From assembly GCA_050116035.1 (NCBI GenBank), contig JASFPJ010000246.1, forward strand, positions 1-5,425: a stretch of 5,425 bases of DNA, read 5' to 3'. The notes under the pieces were generated by a model. That model was not told the origin of the DNA and ran no database searches. It saw only the letters and a list, made by a program, of their open reading frames with translations. Source of the DNA: SOIA01 sp050116035 (GTDB taxonomy: Bacteria; Acidobacteriota; Aminicenantia; Aminicenantales; Aminicenantaceae). This document shows, one piece after another, positions 1-5,425 of the stretch. Every line of letters starts with the position of its first letter. Positions within the stretch are counted from its first letter, which is position 1. The position numbers were made by a program, and so were the translations under genes.

Positions 1-269
1 ATATTCCTTTTTTCTTTTCCTCTCTCCAACATGGGAGTGCAGAAGTCAACAGAGACAATTTTAACCCTCTTATCTGCCTGGCGAGAAAGGTTCAGAGCCA
101 TCTCTCCGGTGCCGCTGCACACGTCCAGCCAGCGAGAGCCTCCTTTTTTGGAAGCCAATCGTGCCGCTTTTCTGCGCCAGACGATGTCGAGACCGAGTGT
201 CAGAACATGATTGACAAGCTCATAGGTTTTGACCACGTCAGAAAATATTCTTTGAATGCCTTTTCTCAC
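1..269 (-). CDS. ubiE/menG: UbiE/MenG-type quinone C-methyltransferase, N-terminal part (3' end beyond window)
   Basis: Probable SAM-dependent methyltransferase of menaquinone/ubiquinone biosynthesis (demethylmenaquinone to menaquinone), a cytoplasmic enzyme. Translating the minus strand gives 89 residues before the window edge; the family is usually about 230-250 aa, so roughly the first third is present. Seen directly: an N-terminal stretch with IFSDVVKTYELVNHVLTLG (residues 8-26) and WRRKAA (31-36), matching the family's conserved F-x(6)-YD-x-x-N-x-x-L-S-x-G ... WRR pattern, then SAM motif I LDVCSGTGEMA (48-58) and the acidic strand-2 motif VDFCTPML (74-81). I chose the GTG at 269 because AAGGA lies 6 nt upstream and the family-like sequence begins there. 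An in-frame ATG at 359 would add 30 residues that resemble nothing in the family and has no ribosome binding site. It is transcribed divergently from the amidohydrolase operon. Family assignment is secure; whether the quinone is a mena- or ubiquinone is not decidable here. Confidence 0.88.
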   Translation of the reverse strand, partial: MRKGIQRIFSDVVKTYELVNHVLTLGLDIVWRRKAARLASKKGGSRWLDVCSGTGEMALNLSRQADKRVKIVSVDFCTPMLERGKEKRN

Positions 270-275
270 TGGTAA

Positions 276-280
276 TCCTT
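276..280 (-). promoter_or_regulatory. Ribosome binding site that decides the methyltransferase start
   Basis: On the minus strand AAGGA sits 6 nt before the GTG at 269. The alternative in-frame ATG at 359 is preceded only by a run of A residues and no purine-rich Shine-Dalgarno motif, so this site favours the GTG start. Confidence 0.6.
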
Positions 281-308
281 GAGATACACCCAATTCAAGA
301 AAATCTAC

Positions 309-337
309 ATTAAATACGATTTGGTCTTGATTGTCCA
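309..337 (-). promoter_or_regulatory. Candidate sigma70-type promoter for the methyltransferase gene
   Basis: Minus strand: TGGACA (332-337, 5 of 6 matches to TTGACA), a 17-bp spacer, then TTTAAT (309-314, 5 of 6 matches to TATAAT). Transcription would begin near 302 and leave a leader of about 33 nt before the GTG at 269. That would exclude the alternative ATG at 359 from the transcript. The call rests on consensus matching alone. Confidence 0.4.
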
Positions 338-359
338 GCAAACCTCTTCTTTTTCGCAT

Positions 360-434
360 TTTTTTTTGCTAAACTTAGTGGCTCAATAATCAGGGGATGA
401 TTAACATAAATAATTTTGTACAGAAAGGAGGAAC
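360..434. other. Divergent intergenic region with a short inverted repeat, no gene
   Basis: An AT-rich stretch between the minus-strand methyltransferase and the plus-strand amidohydrolase operon. It holds a T9 run at its left end, a perfect 6-bp inverted repeat TAATCA-N5-TGATTA (387-403) and the Shine-Dalgarno of the first operon gene (AAAGGAGG, 424-431). The operon promoter should lie here, but I find no pair of -35 and -10 hexamers at good spacing on the plus strand. Confidence 0.5.
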
Positions 435-2060
435 ATGAATACCAAAAAAATTCCATTGTCTATTTTTGTGTTCGCAGTCATTCTTCTTGTTCTTCATGCT
501 TTGCCTGCTCGAGTCGGTCCCACCTATGCGATCGTGAACTGCAAAATCTTTCCGGTTTCCAGTCCTGCTGTTGAGAATGGGGTGATTGTCATCCGGGATG
601 GTTTGATCCAATCGATAGGTACTCAGGAAAGTATCCCTATTCCCGAGGATGCTGAAGTTATCAATGCAGAGGGGCTTTTCGCTTATCCAGGCTTGATCGA
701 TGCTCATTCGAGTTTCTTTATCGAGATTCCAAGGGAAGAGCCCAGACAGCGAGGAGTGAGTGCGACGGGTGCGCAGCCCCAGGAAAAGAACTGGGCTGAA
801 GAAGTCAGTCGAACGGCTTTTAAGCTTCTCAAGCCAAAAAAAACAACCGTGGAGGGTTTGCACAAGATTGGAATCACGACTGTCCTGGTCGCTCCAGAGA
901 GAGGGATCTATGCGGGCCAGAGCGTTCTCTTGAATGTGAACGGAGAAGAAGCTAAACCCATGGTTTTGAAAAATTCGGTAGCGCTCCATGTAAACTTCAC
1001 GACAGAGCGGGGAGCGTATCCTTCCAGCATAATGGGAACCATGGCCTTACTCAAGCAGTCATTCTTGGATGCCGCCCGCTATTCCTCGTATCAAACTCTC
1101 TTTGTCAGCTCTTCTCGGGGCTTAAAGAGGCCTGAGTACGATCCTTTCCTCGAAGCCCTCTCTCCTTTTGCTGTGAACAAGAAGCCCATCTTTTTCAATT
1201 GTGCCAACCTGGAAGACATCAAAAGAGCTTCCCGGCTCATCAAGGAGTTCAAACTCAACGGATTTCTCACCGGAGCGAACGAGGCGTGGAGAGTCTCTGA
1301 TCTGGTCAAGACTATGAGAGTTCCCCTTCTCGTTACCCTCAGCTTCAAGCCTCCATTTTCAAGTCTCTATGTGAATCAAGGAGAGGAGAAAAAGAAAAAA
1401 GCGGAGGAAGAGATCTATCCGGCCAATGCGGCGAACCTCCACAAACAGGGAATCAAGTTTGCCTTGACCTCCCTCGGCCTGAGAAACTCATCCGACATAC
1501 TGAAGAATGTCCAGAAAGCCATCAAAGTCGGGCTGCCCCGGGAAGAGGCGCTCAAAGCCATGACCATCATCCCCGCGCAATTCCTCGGCGTCGCGGATTT
1601 TCTGGGGACGATTGAACCCGGAAAAATTGCCAACGTGATCCTCACTTCAGGAGAAATATTTGACGAGAAGACAAGAGTCCAGAGAGTCTTTGTGGACGGT
1701 CTTTCTTTCGAAGTCAAAGAGCCTCCGAAAAAAGCCAAACCCACCGCCCTGAATTTGACAGGAAAATGGACGGCCACGATCTCTGGACCGATGGGTGAGA
1801 TGGGGGTAACATTAGAGATTCAGCAGGAAGGCAATTCGATTAGTGGAAGCATTTCCTCCGATATGGGTCAGTGGGATATCAGTGATGGTATTCTGAGCGG
1901 CAATGAACTCGTCTTCACCATATCCGCCACTATAATGGATGAGACTTTAGAACTGGCTTTCAGCGGGACCGCAGAAAAGGACTCCTTCGAAGGAGAGATT
2001 TCGTTCGAGGGAGGCAGCGCTGGGCTCACAGCGACACGAATCCCTGACCGGAAGGATTAA
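435..2060 (+). CDS. Exported amidohydrolase-like protein with degenerate metal site and C-terminal beta-rich domain
   Basis: 541 aa. Residues 1-25 form a signal peptide (MNTKKIP, a hydrophobic core about 7-22, probable cleavage near ALPA-RV), so it is exported. Residues 30-90 carry the N-terminal beta-sandwich typical of amidohydrolases (NGVIVIRDGLIQSIG, then AYPGLIDAH at 83-91). Residues about 90-425 form the TIM-barrel region, ending in the family signature EEALKAMTIIPAQFLGV and GTIEPGKIANVIL (370-403). The metal motif HxH is H91-S-S93, the usual lysine is N167, the usual barrel histidine is N255, and the usual aspartate is L347. Catalysis by the standard mechanism is therefore unlikely. 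Residues about 440-536 add a separate beta-rich domain. AAAGGAGG precedes the ATG by 3 nt. First gene of an operon of three; 12 nt separate it from the next. The reading frame is intact, so it is not a decayed gene. Likely a non-catalytic partner or binding protein; substrate unknown. Confidence 0.85.
   Translation: MNTKKIPLSIFVFAVILLVLHALPARVGPTYAIVNCKIFPVSSPAVENGVIVIRDGLIQSIGTQESIPIPEDAEVINAEGLFAYPGLIDAHSSFFIEIPREEPRQRGVSATGAQPQEKNWAEEVSRTAFKLLKPKKTTVEGLHKIGITTVLVAPERGIYAGQSVLLNVNGEEAKPMVLKNSVALHVNFTTERGAYPSSIMGTMALLKQSFLDAARYSSYQTLFVSSSRGLKRPEYDPFLEALSPFAVNKKPIFFNCANLEDIKRASRLIKEFKLNGFLTGANEAWRVSDLVKTMRVPLLVTLSFKPPFSSLYVNQGEEKKKKAEEEIYPANAANLHKQGIKFALTSLGLRNSSDILKNVQKAIKVGLPREEALKAMTIIPAQFLGVADFLGTIEPGKIANVILTSGEIFDEKTRVQRVFVDGLSFEVKEPPKKAKPTALNLTGKWTATISGPMGEMGVTLEIQQEGNSISGSISSDMGQWDISDGILSGNELVFTISATIMDETLELAFSGTAEKDSFEGEISFEGGSAGLTATRIPDRKD
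1752..2042 (+). other. C-terminal beta-rich domain of the first amidohydrolase-like protein (residues 440-536)
   Basis: After a lysine/proline-rich linker (residues 426-437, EVKEPPKKAKPT) the protein has about 97 residues of alternating short strands and glycine turns: GKWTATISGPMGEMGVTLEI, EGNSISGSISSD, ISDGILSGNELVFTI, LELAFSGTAEKDSFEGEISF, and a final TATR. This pattern (G-x-W at the start, repeated S/T-G-x-I/V and a closing T-x-x-R) resembles the small beta-barrel domains fused to some exported hydrolases of Acidobacteriota. The other two operon members end where the amidohydrolase domain ends and lack it. Role unknown; ligand binding or protein contact are possible. Confidence 0.65.
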
Positions 2061-2072
2061 AGGAGAAAAACC

Positions 2073-3392
2073 ATGAAGAGAAAACTGATTTGTTTATTTG
2101 TTTGTCTGTGCTTGGCTTTAGTTTCCGGTTTTTCTTCAGCGCAGGACCTTCTGATAAAAAACGGCACAGTACTGACGGTTACCAAAGGCACGGTATCCAA
2201 CGGAGACGTGCTGGTGGTTGGAGGTATCATAAAGAAGATTGGAAAGAATATCAATGCACCAAAAGGAACAAAGGTCATAGATGCCACAGGAAAGTATGTG
2301 ATACCCGGAATCATCGATTCCCACACCCATATCGCGCTCACAGGAACGAATGAGAGTGCGAATGCGATCACTCCTGAGGTGGTCATGCGGGATGTTCTCA
2401 ACGCTGAAGACCTTTCCATCTATACGGCCCTTTCAGGTGGAGTCACGATGGTGCACACTATGCACGGAAGCGGCAATCCGATTGGAGGCGAGAATATTGT
2501 CATCAAGATGAAATGGGGAAAAACTTCAGAAGAAATGATCGTGCCCCAGGCATACAGAACCCTTAAATTCGCTCTGGGGGAAAATCCCAAAAGATCGAAT
2601 TCTCCCACTACAGGAACGCCTCGTTATCCTCAGTCGCGCATGGGTGTCAACTCCATCATCCGCCGGGAATTTTCCAAGGCGAAAAACTACATGGAGCAGT
2701 GGGACAGGTATTTGAAGGCGAAAAAATCGAAGAAAAAGGCGAAAAATCTTGTTCCTCCCAGAAAAGACCTGCAGATGGAGCAGTTGGCGGATATGATGCG
2801 TGGCAAAATGCTGGCCCGCTGTCACACGTATAGGGCTGATGAAACTCTTGAATTCATCAAGCTTTCCAAGGAGTTCGGGTTTAAAATCGCGGCTTTCGAG
2901 CACGCATCCGAAGCCTTTAAGATCGCTAAAGAACTGGCTGAAGAAGGGATTGGCATCTCTATTTTTCTGGATAATTGGGCGTATAAAGTTGAAGCGTCAG
3001 AAGGGATTGCCTACAACGCGGCATTCTGCACTCAACTAGGCGTACTCGTTTCTATCAATTCAGATAGCGGGGAAAGGATCCGGCGCCTGTTTAACGATGC
3101 GGCTAAAGCCATGAAGTATGGTGGTCTTTCTGAAGAGGAAGCCCTGAAACTCGTCACTATTAATCCTGCCATCCAGCTTGGCGTGGAAAAGATCGCTGGA
3201 AGTTTGGAAGTAGGAAAACACGGAGATATTGCTATTTTCAACGAACATCCTCTCAGCGCCTTCACTTTATGCGAGATGACGATCATCGAAGGCGAAGTCT
3301 ATTTCGACCGAGCGCAGTATCTTAAAGAAAGAGAAGAAATGGAAAAGAAAAAAAAGGAGCCAGTGAAGAAGAAAAAGGGAGGGAAAAGATGA
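2073..3392 (+). CDS. Exported imidazolonepropionase-like amidohydrolase, metal site intact
   Basis: 439 aa. The signal peptide covers residues 1-23 (MKRK, a hydrophobic core, cleavage near SSA-QD). It is a metal-dependent hydrolase of the amidohydrolase superfamily, nearest to the imidazolonepropionase-like / Xaa-Pro or Xaa-Lys dipeptidase group that cleaves C-N bonds in peptides or cyclic amides. Visible ligands: H84 and H86 in IPGIIDSHTH, K145 in IVIKMKWGK (candidate carboxylated lysine), H251 in ARCHTYRADE, H277 in AAFEHASEAF and D331 in SINSDSGE. The GENPKR (169-174) and SRMGV (188-192) motifs are typical of this group. The C-terminal signature is EEALKLVTINPAIQLGV and GSLEVGKHGDIAIF. AAAGGAG overlapping the previous stop codon gives a 7-nt spacing to the ATG. 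Its stop overlaps the next start (ATGA). Odd features are a lysine-rich insertion (215-225) and a lysine-rich tail (about 419-439). The exact substrate is not known; it is the only member of the trio likely to be catalytic. Confidence 0.9.
   Translation: MKRKLICLFVCLCLALVSGFSSAQDLLIKNGTVLTVTKGTVSNGDVLVVGGIIKKIGKNINAPKGTKVIDATGKYVIPGIIDSHTHIALTGTNESANAITPEVVMRDVLNAEDLSIYTALSGGVTMVHTMHGSGNPIGGENIVIKMKWGKTSEEMIVPQAYRTLKFALGENPKRSNSPTTGTPRYPQSRMGVNSIIRREFSKAKNYMEQWDRYLKAKKSKKKAKNLVPPRKDLQMEQLADMMRGKMLARCHTYRADETLEFIKLSKEFGFKIAAFEHASEAFKIAKELAEEGIGISIFLDNWAYKVEASEGIAYNAAFCTQLGVLVSINSDSGERIRRLFNDAAKAMKYGGLSEEEALKLVTINPAIQLGVEKIAGSLEVGKHGDIAIFNEHPLSAFTLCEMTIIEGEVYFDRAQYLKEREEMEKKKKEPVKKKKGGKR
3350..3356 (+). 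other. In-frame A_AAA_AAG slippery heptamer near the end of the second operon gene
   Basis: The codons AAA AAA AAG (within an A8 run, 3348-3355) place A_AAA_AAG in the phase required for -1 slippage, the same heptamer used in E. coli dnaX. The -1 frame is open from 3326 and contains no stop between here and the ATG of the third gene at 3389, which lies in that frame. A slip would fuse the second and third proteins through about 11 extra residues (G-A-S-E-E-E-K-G-R-E-K). I see no good Shine-Dalgarno-like stimulator 10-14 nt upstream and no clear downstream hairpin, so use of the site is speculative. Confidence 0.25.
3376..3392 (+). promoter_or_regulatory. Ribosome binding site and ATGA start/stop overlap coupling the second and third genes
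   Basis: AGGGAGGG (3376-3383) lies inside the lysine/glycine tail codons of the second gene, 5 nt before the ATG at 3389. That ATG shares ATGA with the TGA stop (3390-3392) of the second gene. This is the classic arrangement for translational coupling and supports co-expression in a fixed ratio. Confidence 0.75.
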
Positions 3393-4663
3393 CCAGAAAA
3401 GCTATAGCTTGTATTGCCTTAGCGATCTTCTGTTCTTCATTCAGCTGGGTTTGGTGTGAAGATGCTCAGGTTATCGCAATAAAAGGAGCGAAGATCATCC
3501 CTGTTGTCGGTGAAGACATTCAAGAGGGAACCATCCTCATCAAAGACGGCAAGATCGAAGATCTAGGAGAAAATGTCACTATTCCCGCTGGAGCCAAGAT
3601 AATCGATGCCAAAGGATTAACAGCTTATCCTGGGATGATCGATAGCTTCTGCTTTCTCGGCCTCCATGAGATAGGCTCGATCAGAGCCACCGTGGATTAC
3701 AGAGAGACGGGAAGGCTCAATCCCCAGGTCAAAGCGGTGGAAGCCCTGAGGCCGGATTCTGTGCATATTCCGATAAGCCGGTCTAACGGCATAACCGCAG
3801 CGGTTGTCGTCTGCACCGGAGGACTCATTTCAGGTCAGAGCGGTTTGATCCGGCTTGTGGGTTGGACTCCCGAAGAAATGGTCATCAAGAGTTCTGTGGC
3901 CATGCATATTCAGTTTCCGACCATTCCCCGCTTCAGAAGAGCGGAGACGCAGCCCAGGGAACAATCATCCAAGCAGGTCGAAGAACTGAAGCGACTGCTG
4001 AACGAGGCCCGCTATTACCAGAAGAGAAAAGTCGCCGCACAAAAAGACTCGCGACTTCCTCTGCCTGAGTTTGATGAAAAACTGGAGTTTCTTCTTCCTA
4101 TAGTCAATGGCCAATTGCCGGTTTTGATCTCAGTCTATGCCGAAAATGACATTAAAGCTGCCATTCAGTTTGTCCAGGATGAAAAACTAAAGGCGATATT
4201 CTGCGGTGTCACTGAAGGATGGAAAGTGGCTGATGAGATCAAAAAGTCGGGGATTCCAGTTGTGTTTGGCTCACTCTATGCCATGCCATCCAAGTGGGAA
4301 GATGGCTATGACGCTATATACAGGAATCCCAGTGTTCTGGCCAAAGCAGGGGTCAAGTTTGCTTTCTCCTCCCAGAGTGCCACTCTAGCCAAAGACCTGC
4401 CCTATCATGCCGCCAAAGCCGCGGCCTTTGGTCTGGATAAAAGAGAGGCGCTCAAAGGCGTGACGCTCTATCCGGCCCAAATATGGGAGGTGGATGATTT
4501 GCTGGGCAGCCTGGAGAAAGGCAAGGTGGCGAATATCGTGCTCGCCGACGGTGACATGCTCGAACTGAGAACCAACATCGAGTATGTTTTCATAGACGGG
4601 AAACAGACTGACCTTTCCAGCATTTATACAGAACTACTCGAAAGATACAAAAAAAGACACTGA
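3389..4663 (+). CDS. Exported amidohydrolase-like protein lacking the metal-binding residues
   Basis: 424 aa. Residues 1-23 look like a signal peptide (MTRK, hydrophobic 5-22, then CEDAQ). The amidohydrolase fold is readable: EGTILIKDGKIEDLG (46-60) and AYPGMIDSF (79-87), then GGLISGQSGLIRLVGWTPEE (144-163), and the C-terminal REALKGVTLYPAQIWEV and GSLEKGKVANIVL (352-385). The HxH motif is F87-C-F89, the usual lysine is R155, the usual barrel histidine is S248 and the usual aspartate is Q328, so a normal metal centre cannot form. Overall it resembles the first operon protein more than the second (shared GQS, EAW/EGW and PAQ motifs) but lacks that protein's extra C-terminal domain. The frame is intact and unbroken. 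It overlaps the second gene by 4 nt and is last in the operon, with a terminator just after the stop. Probably a non-catalytic partner or binding protein; function not known. Confidence 0.83.
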   Translation: MTRKAIACIALAIFCSSFSWVWCEDAQVIAIKGAKIIPVVGEDIQEGTILIKDGKIEDLGENVTIPAGAKIIDAKGLTAYPGMIDSFCFLGLHEIGSIRATVDYRETGRLNPQVKAVEALRPDSVHIPISRSNGITAAVVVCTGGLISGQSGLIRLVGWTPEEMVIKSSVAMHIQFPTIPRFRRAETQPREQSSKQVEELKRLLNEARYYQKRKVAAQKDSRLPLPEFDEKLEFLLPIVNGQLPVLISVYAENDIKAAIQFVQDEKLKAIFCGVTEGWKVADEIKKSGIPVVFGSLYAMPSKWEDGYDAIYRNPSVLAKAGVKFAFSSQSATLAKDLPYHAAKAAAFGLDKREALKGVTLYPAQIWEVDDLLGSLEKGKVANIVLADGDMLELRTNIEYVFIDGKQTDLSSIYTELLERYKKRH

Positions 4664-4665
4664 AC

Positions 4666-4709
4666 AAAAAAAGGGGATCAGGCCTTAAGGCCTGACCCCT
4701 TTGATTTTT
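4666..4709 (+). terminator. Rho-independent terminator of the amidohydrolase operon
   Basis: Three nt after the stop codon: an A7 run, then GGGG, a single bulged A, TCAGGCC, a TTAA loop, GGCCTGA, CCCC and T3GAT5. The stem is 11 bp, or 14 bp if the flanking A and T residues pair, and the tract after it is T-rich. The A/T flanks on both sides mean it could also work on the minus strand. The core GGCCTTAAGGCC is a perfect palindrome. Confidence 0.85.
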
Positions 4710-4710
4710 C

Positions 4711-4737
4711 TTGACAGGTCCACTCTTTCTCTATAAT
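4711..4737 (+). promoter_or_regulatory. Sigma70-type promoter for the D-aminoacylase-like gene
   Basis: TTGACA (4711-4716) and TATAAT (4732-4737) are both exact consensus hexamers with a 15-bp spacer; TAATTT (4734-4739) would give a 17-bp spacer. The promoter starts one base after the terminator T tract, and transcription would begin near 4744, leaving a leader of about 29 nt. The gene that follows therefore appears to be a separate transcription unit. Confidence 0.7.
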
Positions 4738-4772
4738 TTGAATACCTGAATAAGGTTATGCGAGGAGGTCCT

Positions 4773-5425
4773 ATGAAAAACAGAACTATCTTTTTGGGTA
4801 TGGTTCTATTTTTATTTCTATCCCTATGGGTTGGCATGGACCATTCTGTTCACGCAGAGAATAGACCTGACTATGATGTGTTGATTCGAAACGGGAAAGT
4901 GTTTGATGGATCATTGAATCAGGCCATCCGGGCAGATGTCGCTGTTAAAGACGGTGTTATTGTGGAAGTGGCTAAATCGATAAAAGGAACAGCCGCCAAG
5001 GTGATTAATGTCAAAGGGCTAACCGTGACTCCTGGTTTTATCGATCTTCATACTCATGTGGACAGTGGAATGTATTTCCCTGAGAACAGAGCATGCCTCA
5101 ATTATCTAAAACAGGGAGTGACAACGGTTATTGTTGGTCAGTGCGGACGCAGCGCCTGGCCCATTTTTGAGAAAGCAGAGGACTTGATTAAACTCTGGAC
5201 TGAGGAAGGAATCGGGCCGAATGCAGCCTTGCTTATCGGCCACGGGCAAGTCCGGGAGATCGTTATGGGGATGGAAGATAGAGAGCCCACACCGGAAGAG
5301 CTGGAAGAAATGAAGGCCCTGGTGCAGGAAGCCATGGAGCAGGGAGCGTATGGCTTATCAACAGGATTGGAGTATCTGCCAGGGAGGTATGGAAATACGG
5401 ATGAAGTCATAGAGCTGGTGAAGGT
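4773..5425 (+). CDS. Exported N-acyl-D-amino-acid deacylase family protein, N-terminal part (3' end beyond window)
   Basis: 217 residues are visible; family members are usually about 480-580 aa. Residues 1-28 are a signal peptide (MKNR, a long hydrophobic core, cleavage near SVHA-EN). The family hydrolyses N-acyl-D-amino acids to the free D-amino acid and a carboxylate, using zinc. Seen: DVLIRNGKVFDGS (35-47), TPGFIDLHTHVDSG (86-99) with metal ligands H93 and H95, TTVIVGQCGRSAWP (117-130) with C124 matching the metal-bridging cysteine of D-aminoacylases, IGPNAALLIGHGQVRE (147-162), then EEMKALVQEAMEQGAYGLSTGLEYLPG, the family's most recognisable block. The later histidines and aspartate lie outside the window. 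AGGAGGT precedes the ATG by 3 nt. It has its own promoter and follows a terminator, so it is not in the upstream operon but shares its theme of exported amide hydrolysis. The acyl and amino-acid specificity cannot be judged; related members act on dipeptides or other N-acyl compounds. Confidence 0.9.
   Translation, partial: MKNRTIFLGMVLFLFLSLWVGMDHSVHAENRPDYDVLIRNGKVFDGSLNQAIRADVAVKDGVIVEVAKSIKGTAAKVINVKGLTVTPGFIDLHTHVDSGMYFPENRACLNYLKQGVTTVIVGQCGRSAWPIFEKAEDLIKLWTEEGIGPNAALLIGHGQVREIVMGMEDREPTPEELEEMKALVQEAMEQGAYGLSTGLEYLPGRYGNTDEVIELVK

Noticed and set aside
366..390. TTGCTA and AATAAT as the operon promoter
   Set aside because: The spacing is only 13 bp and the matches are poor; no better plus-strand pair was found.
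390..989. Long open frame on the minus strand opposite the first amidohydrolase-like gene
   Set aside because: Antisense to a clearly coding frame with signal peptide and family motifs; its translation has no recognisable domain and no ribosome binding site.
435..2060. First operon gene (and likewise 3389-4663) as a pseudogene
   Set aside because: No internal stops or frameshifts, good ribosome binding sites, intact signal peptides and conserved C-terminal motifs; only the catalytic residues are replaced.
2526..2903. Minus-strand open frame inside the second amidohydrolase gene
   Set aside because: Lies wholly opposite conserved family motifs; composition is that of an antisense shadow.
3389..3460. 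Third protein as a lipoprotein, because of cysteines near the signal peptide end
   Set aside because: The residues before C23 (WVW) do not fit a lipobox, and C13 lies inside the hydrophobic core.
1..5425. CRISPR arrays, tRNA or rRNA genes, insertion sequences
   Set aside because: No regularly spaced direct repeats, no tRNA-like arms or rRNA segments, and no transposase-like reading frames or terminal repeats are visible.

Overview
The window looks like part of a bacterial chromosome of medium G+C (roughly 45-50% by eye) with strong AGGAGG-type ribosome binding sites. It holds five genes. Three are complete; two run off the window edges. A ubiE/menG-type quinone methyltransferase lies on the minus strand at the left edge. 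Diverging from it on the plus strand are four consecutive genes for exported metal-dependent amidohydrolase-superfamily proteins. Secreted imidazolonepropionase-like amidohydrolases in tandem, one with a beta-rich C-terminal domain, together with a D-aminoacylase relative, suggest a peptide- or amino-acid-degrading lineage such as Acidobacteriota or Candidatus Aminicenantes. That assignment is inference from family content only.

Layout. Positions 1-269 (minus) hold the N-terminal part of the methyltransferase, most likely starting at a GTG with a good Shine-Dalgarno and a candidate promoter upstream. Positions 270-434 are the divergent intergenic region. Positions 435-2060, 2073-3392 and 3389-4663 are three tightly packed amidohydrolase-like genes, separated by 12 nt and then overlapping by 4 nt (ATGA), so almost certainly one operon. 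A GC-rich hairpin with a T tract (4666-4709) ends that operon. A near-consensus promoter (4711-4737) directly abuts it and drives the last gene, an exported N-acyl-D-amino-acid deacylase family protein from 4773 that is cut by the right edge.

How the genes may work together. The middle operon gene (2073-3392) keeps the whole set of metal and catalytic residues expected for the family. The genes before and after it keep the fold, the signal peptides and the family C-terminal motifs, but have lost nearly all those residues. The simplest reading is one active periplasmic or exported hydrolase co-expressed with two catalytically degenerate paralogues that may act as partners, binding proteins or regulators. 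With the downstream D-aminoacylase-like gene, the locus probably handles peptides, acylated or D-amino acids, or related cyclic amides outside the cytoplasm. The substrate cannot be read from the sequence.

The most unusual items are the degenerate/active/degenerate amidohydrolase trio, a beta-rich domain fused to the first member, and an in-frame A_AAA_AAG heptamer near the end of the second gene from which the -1 frame runs without a stop into the third gene.
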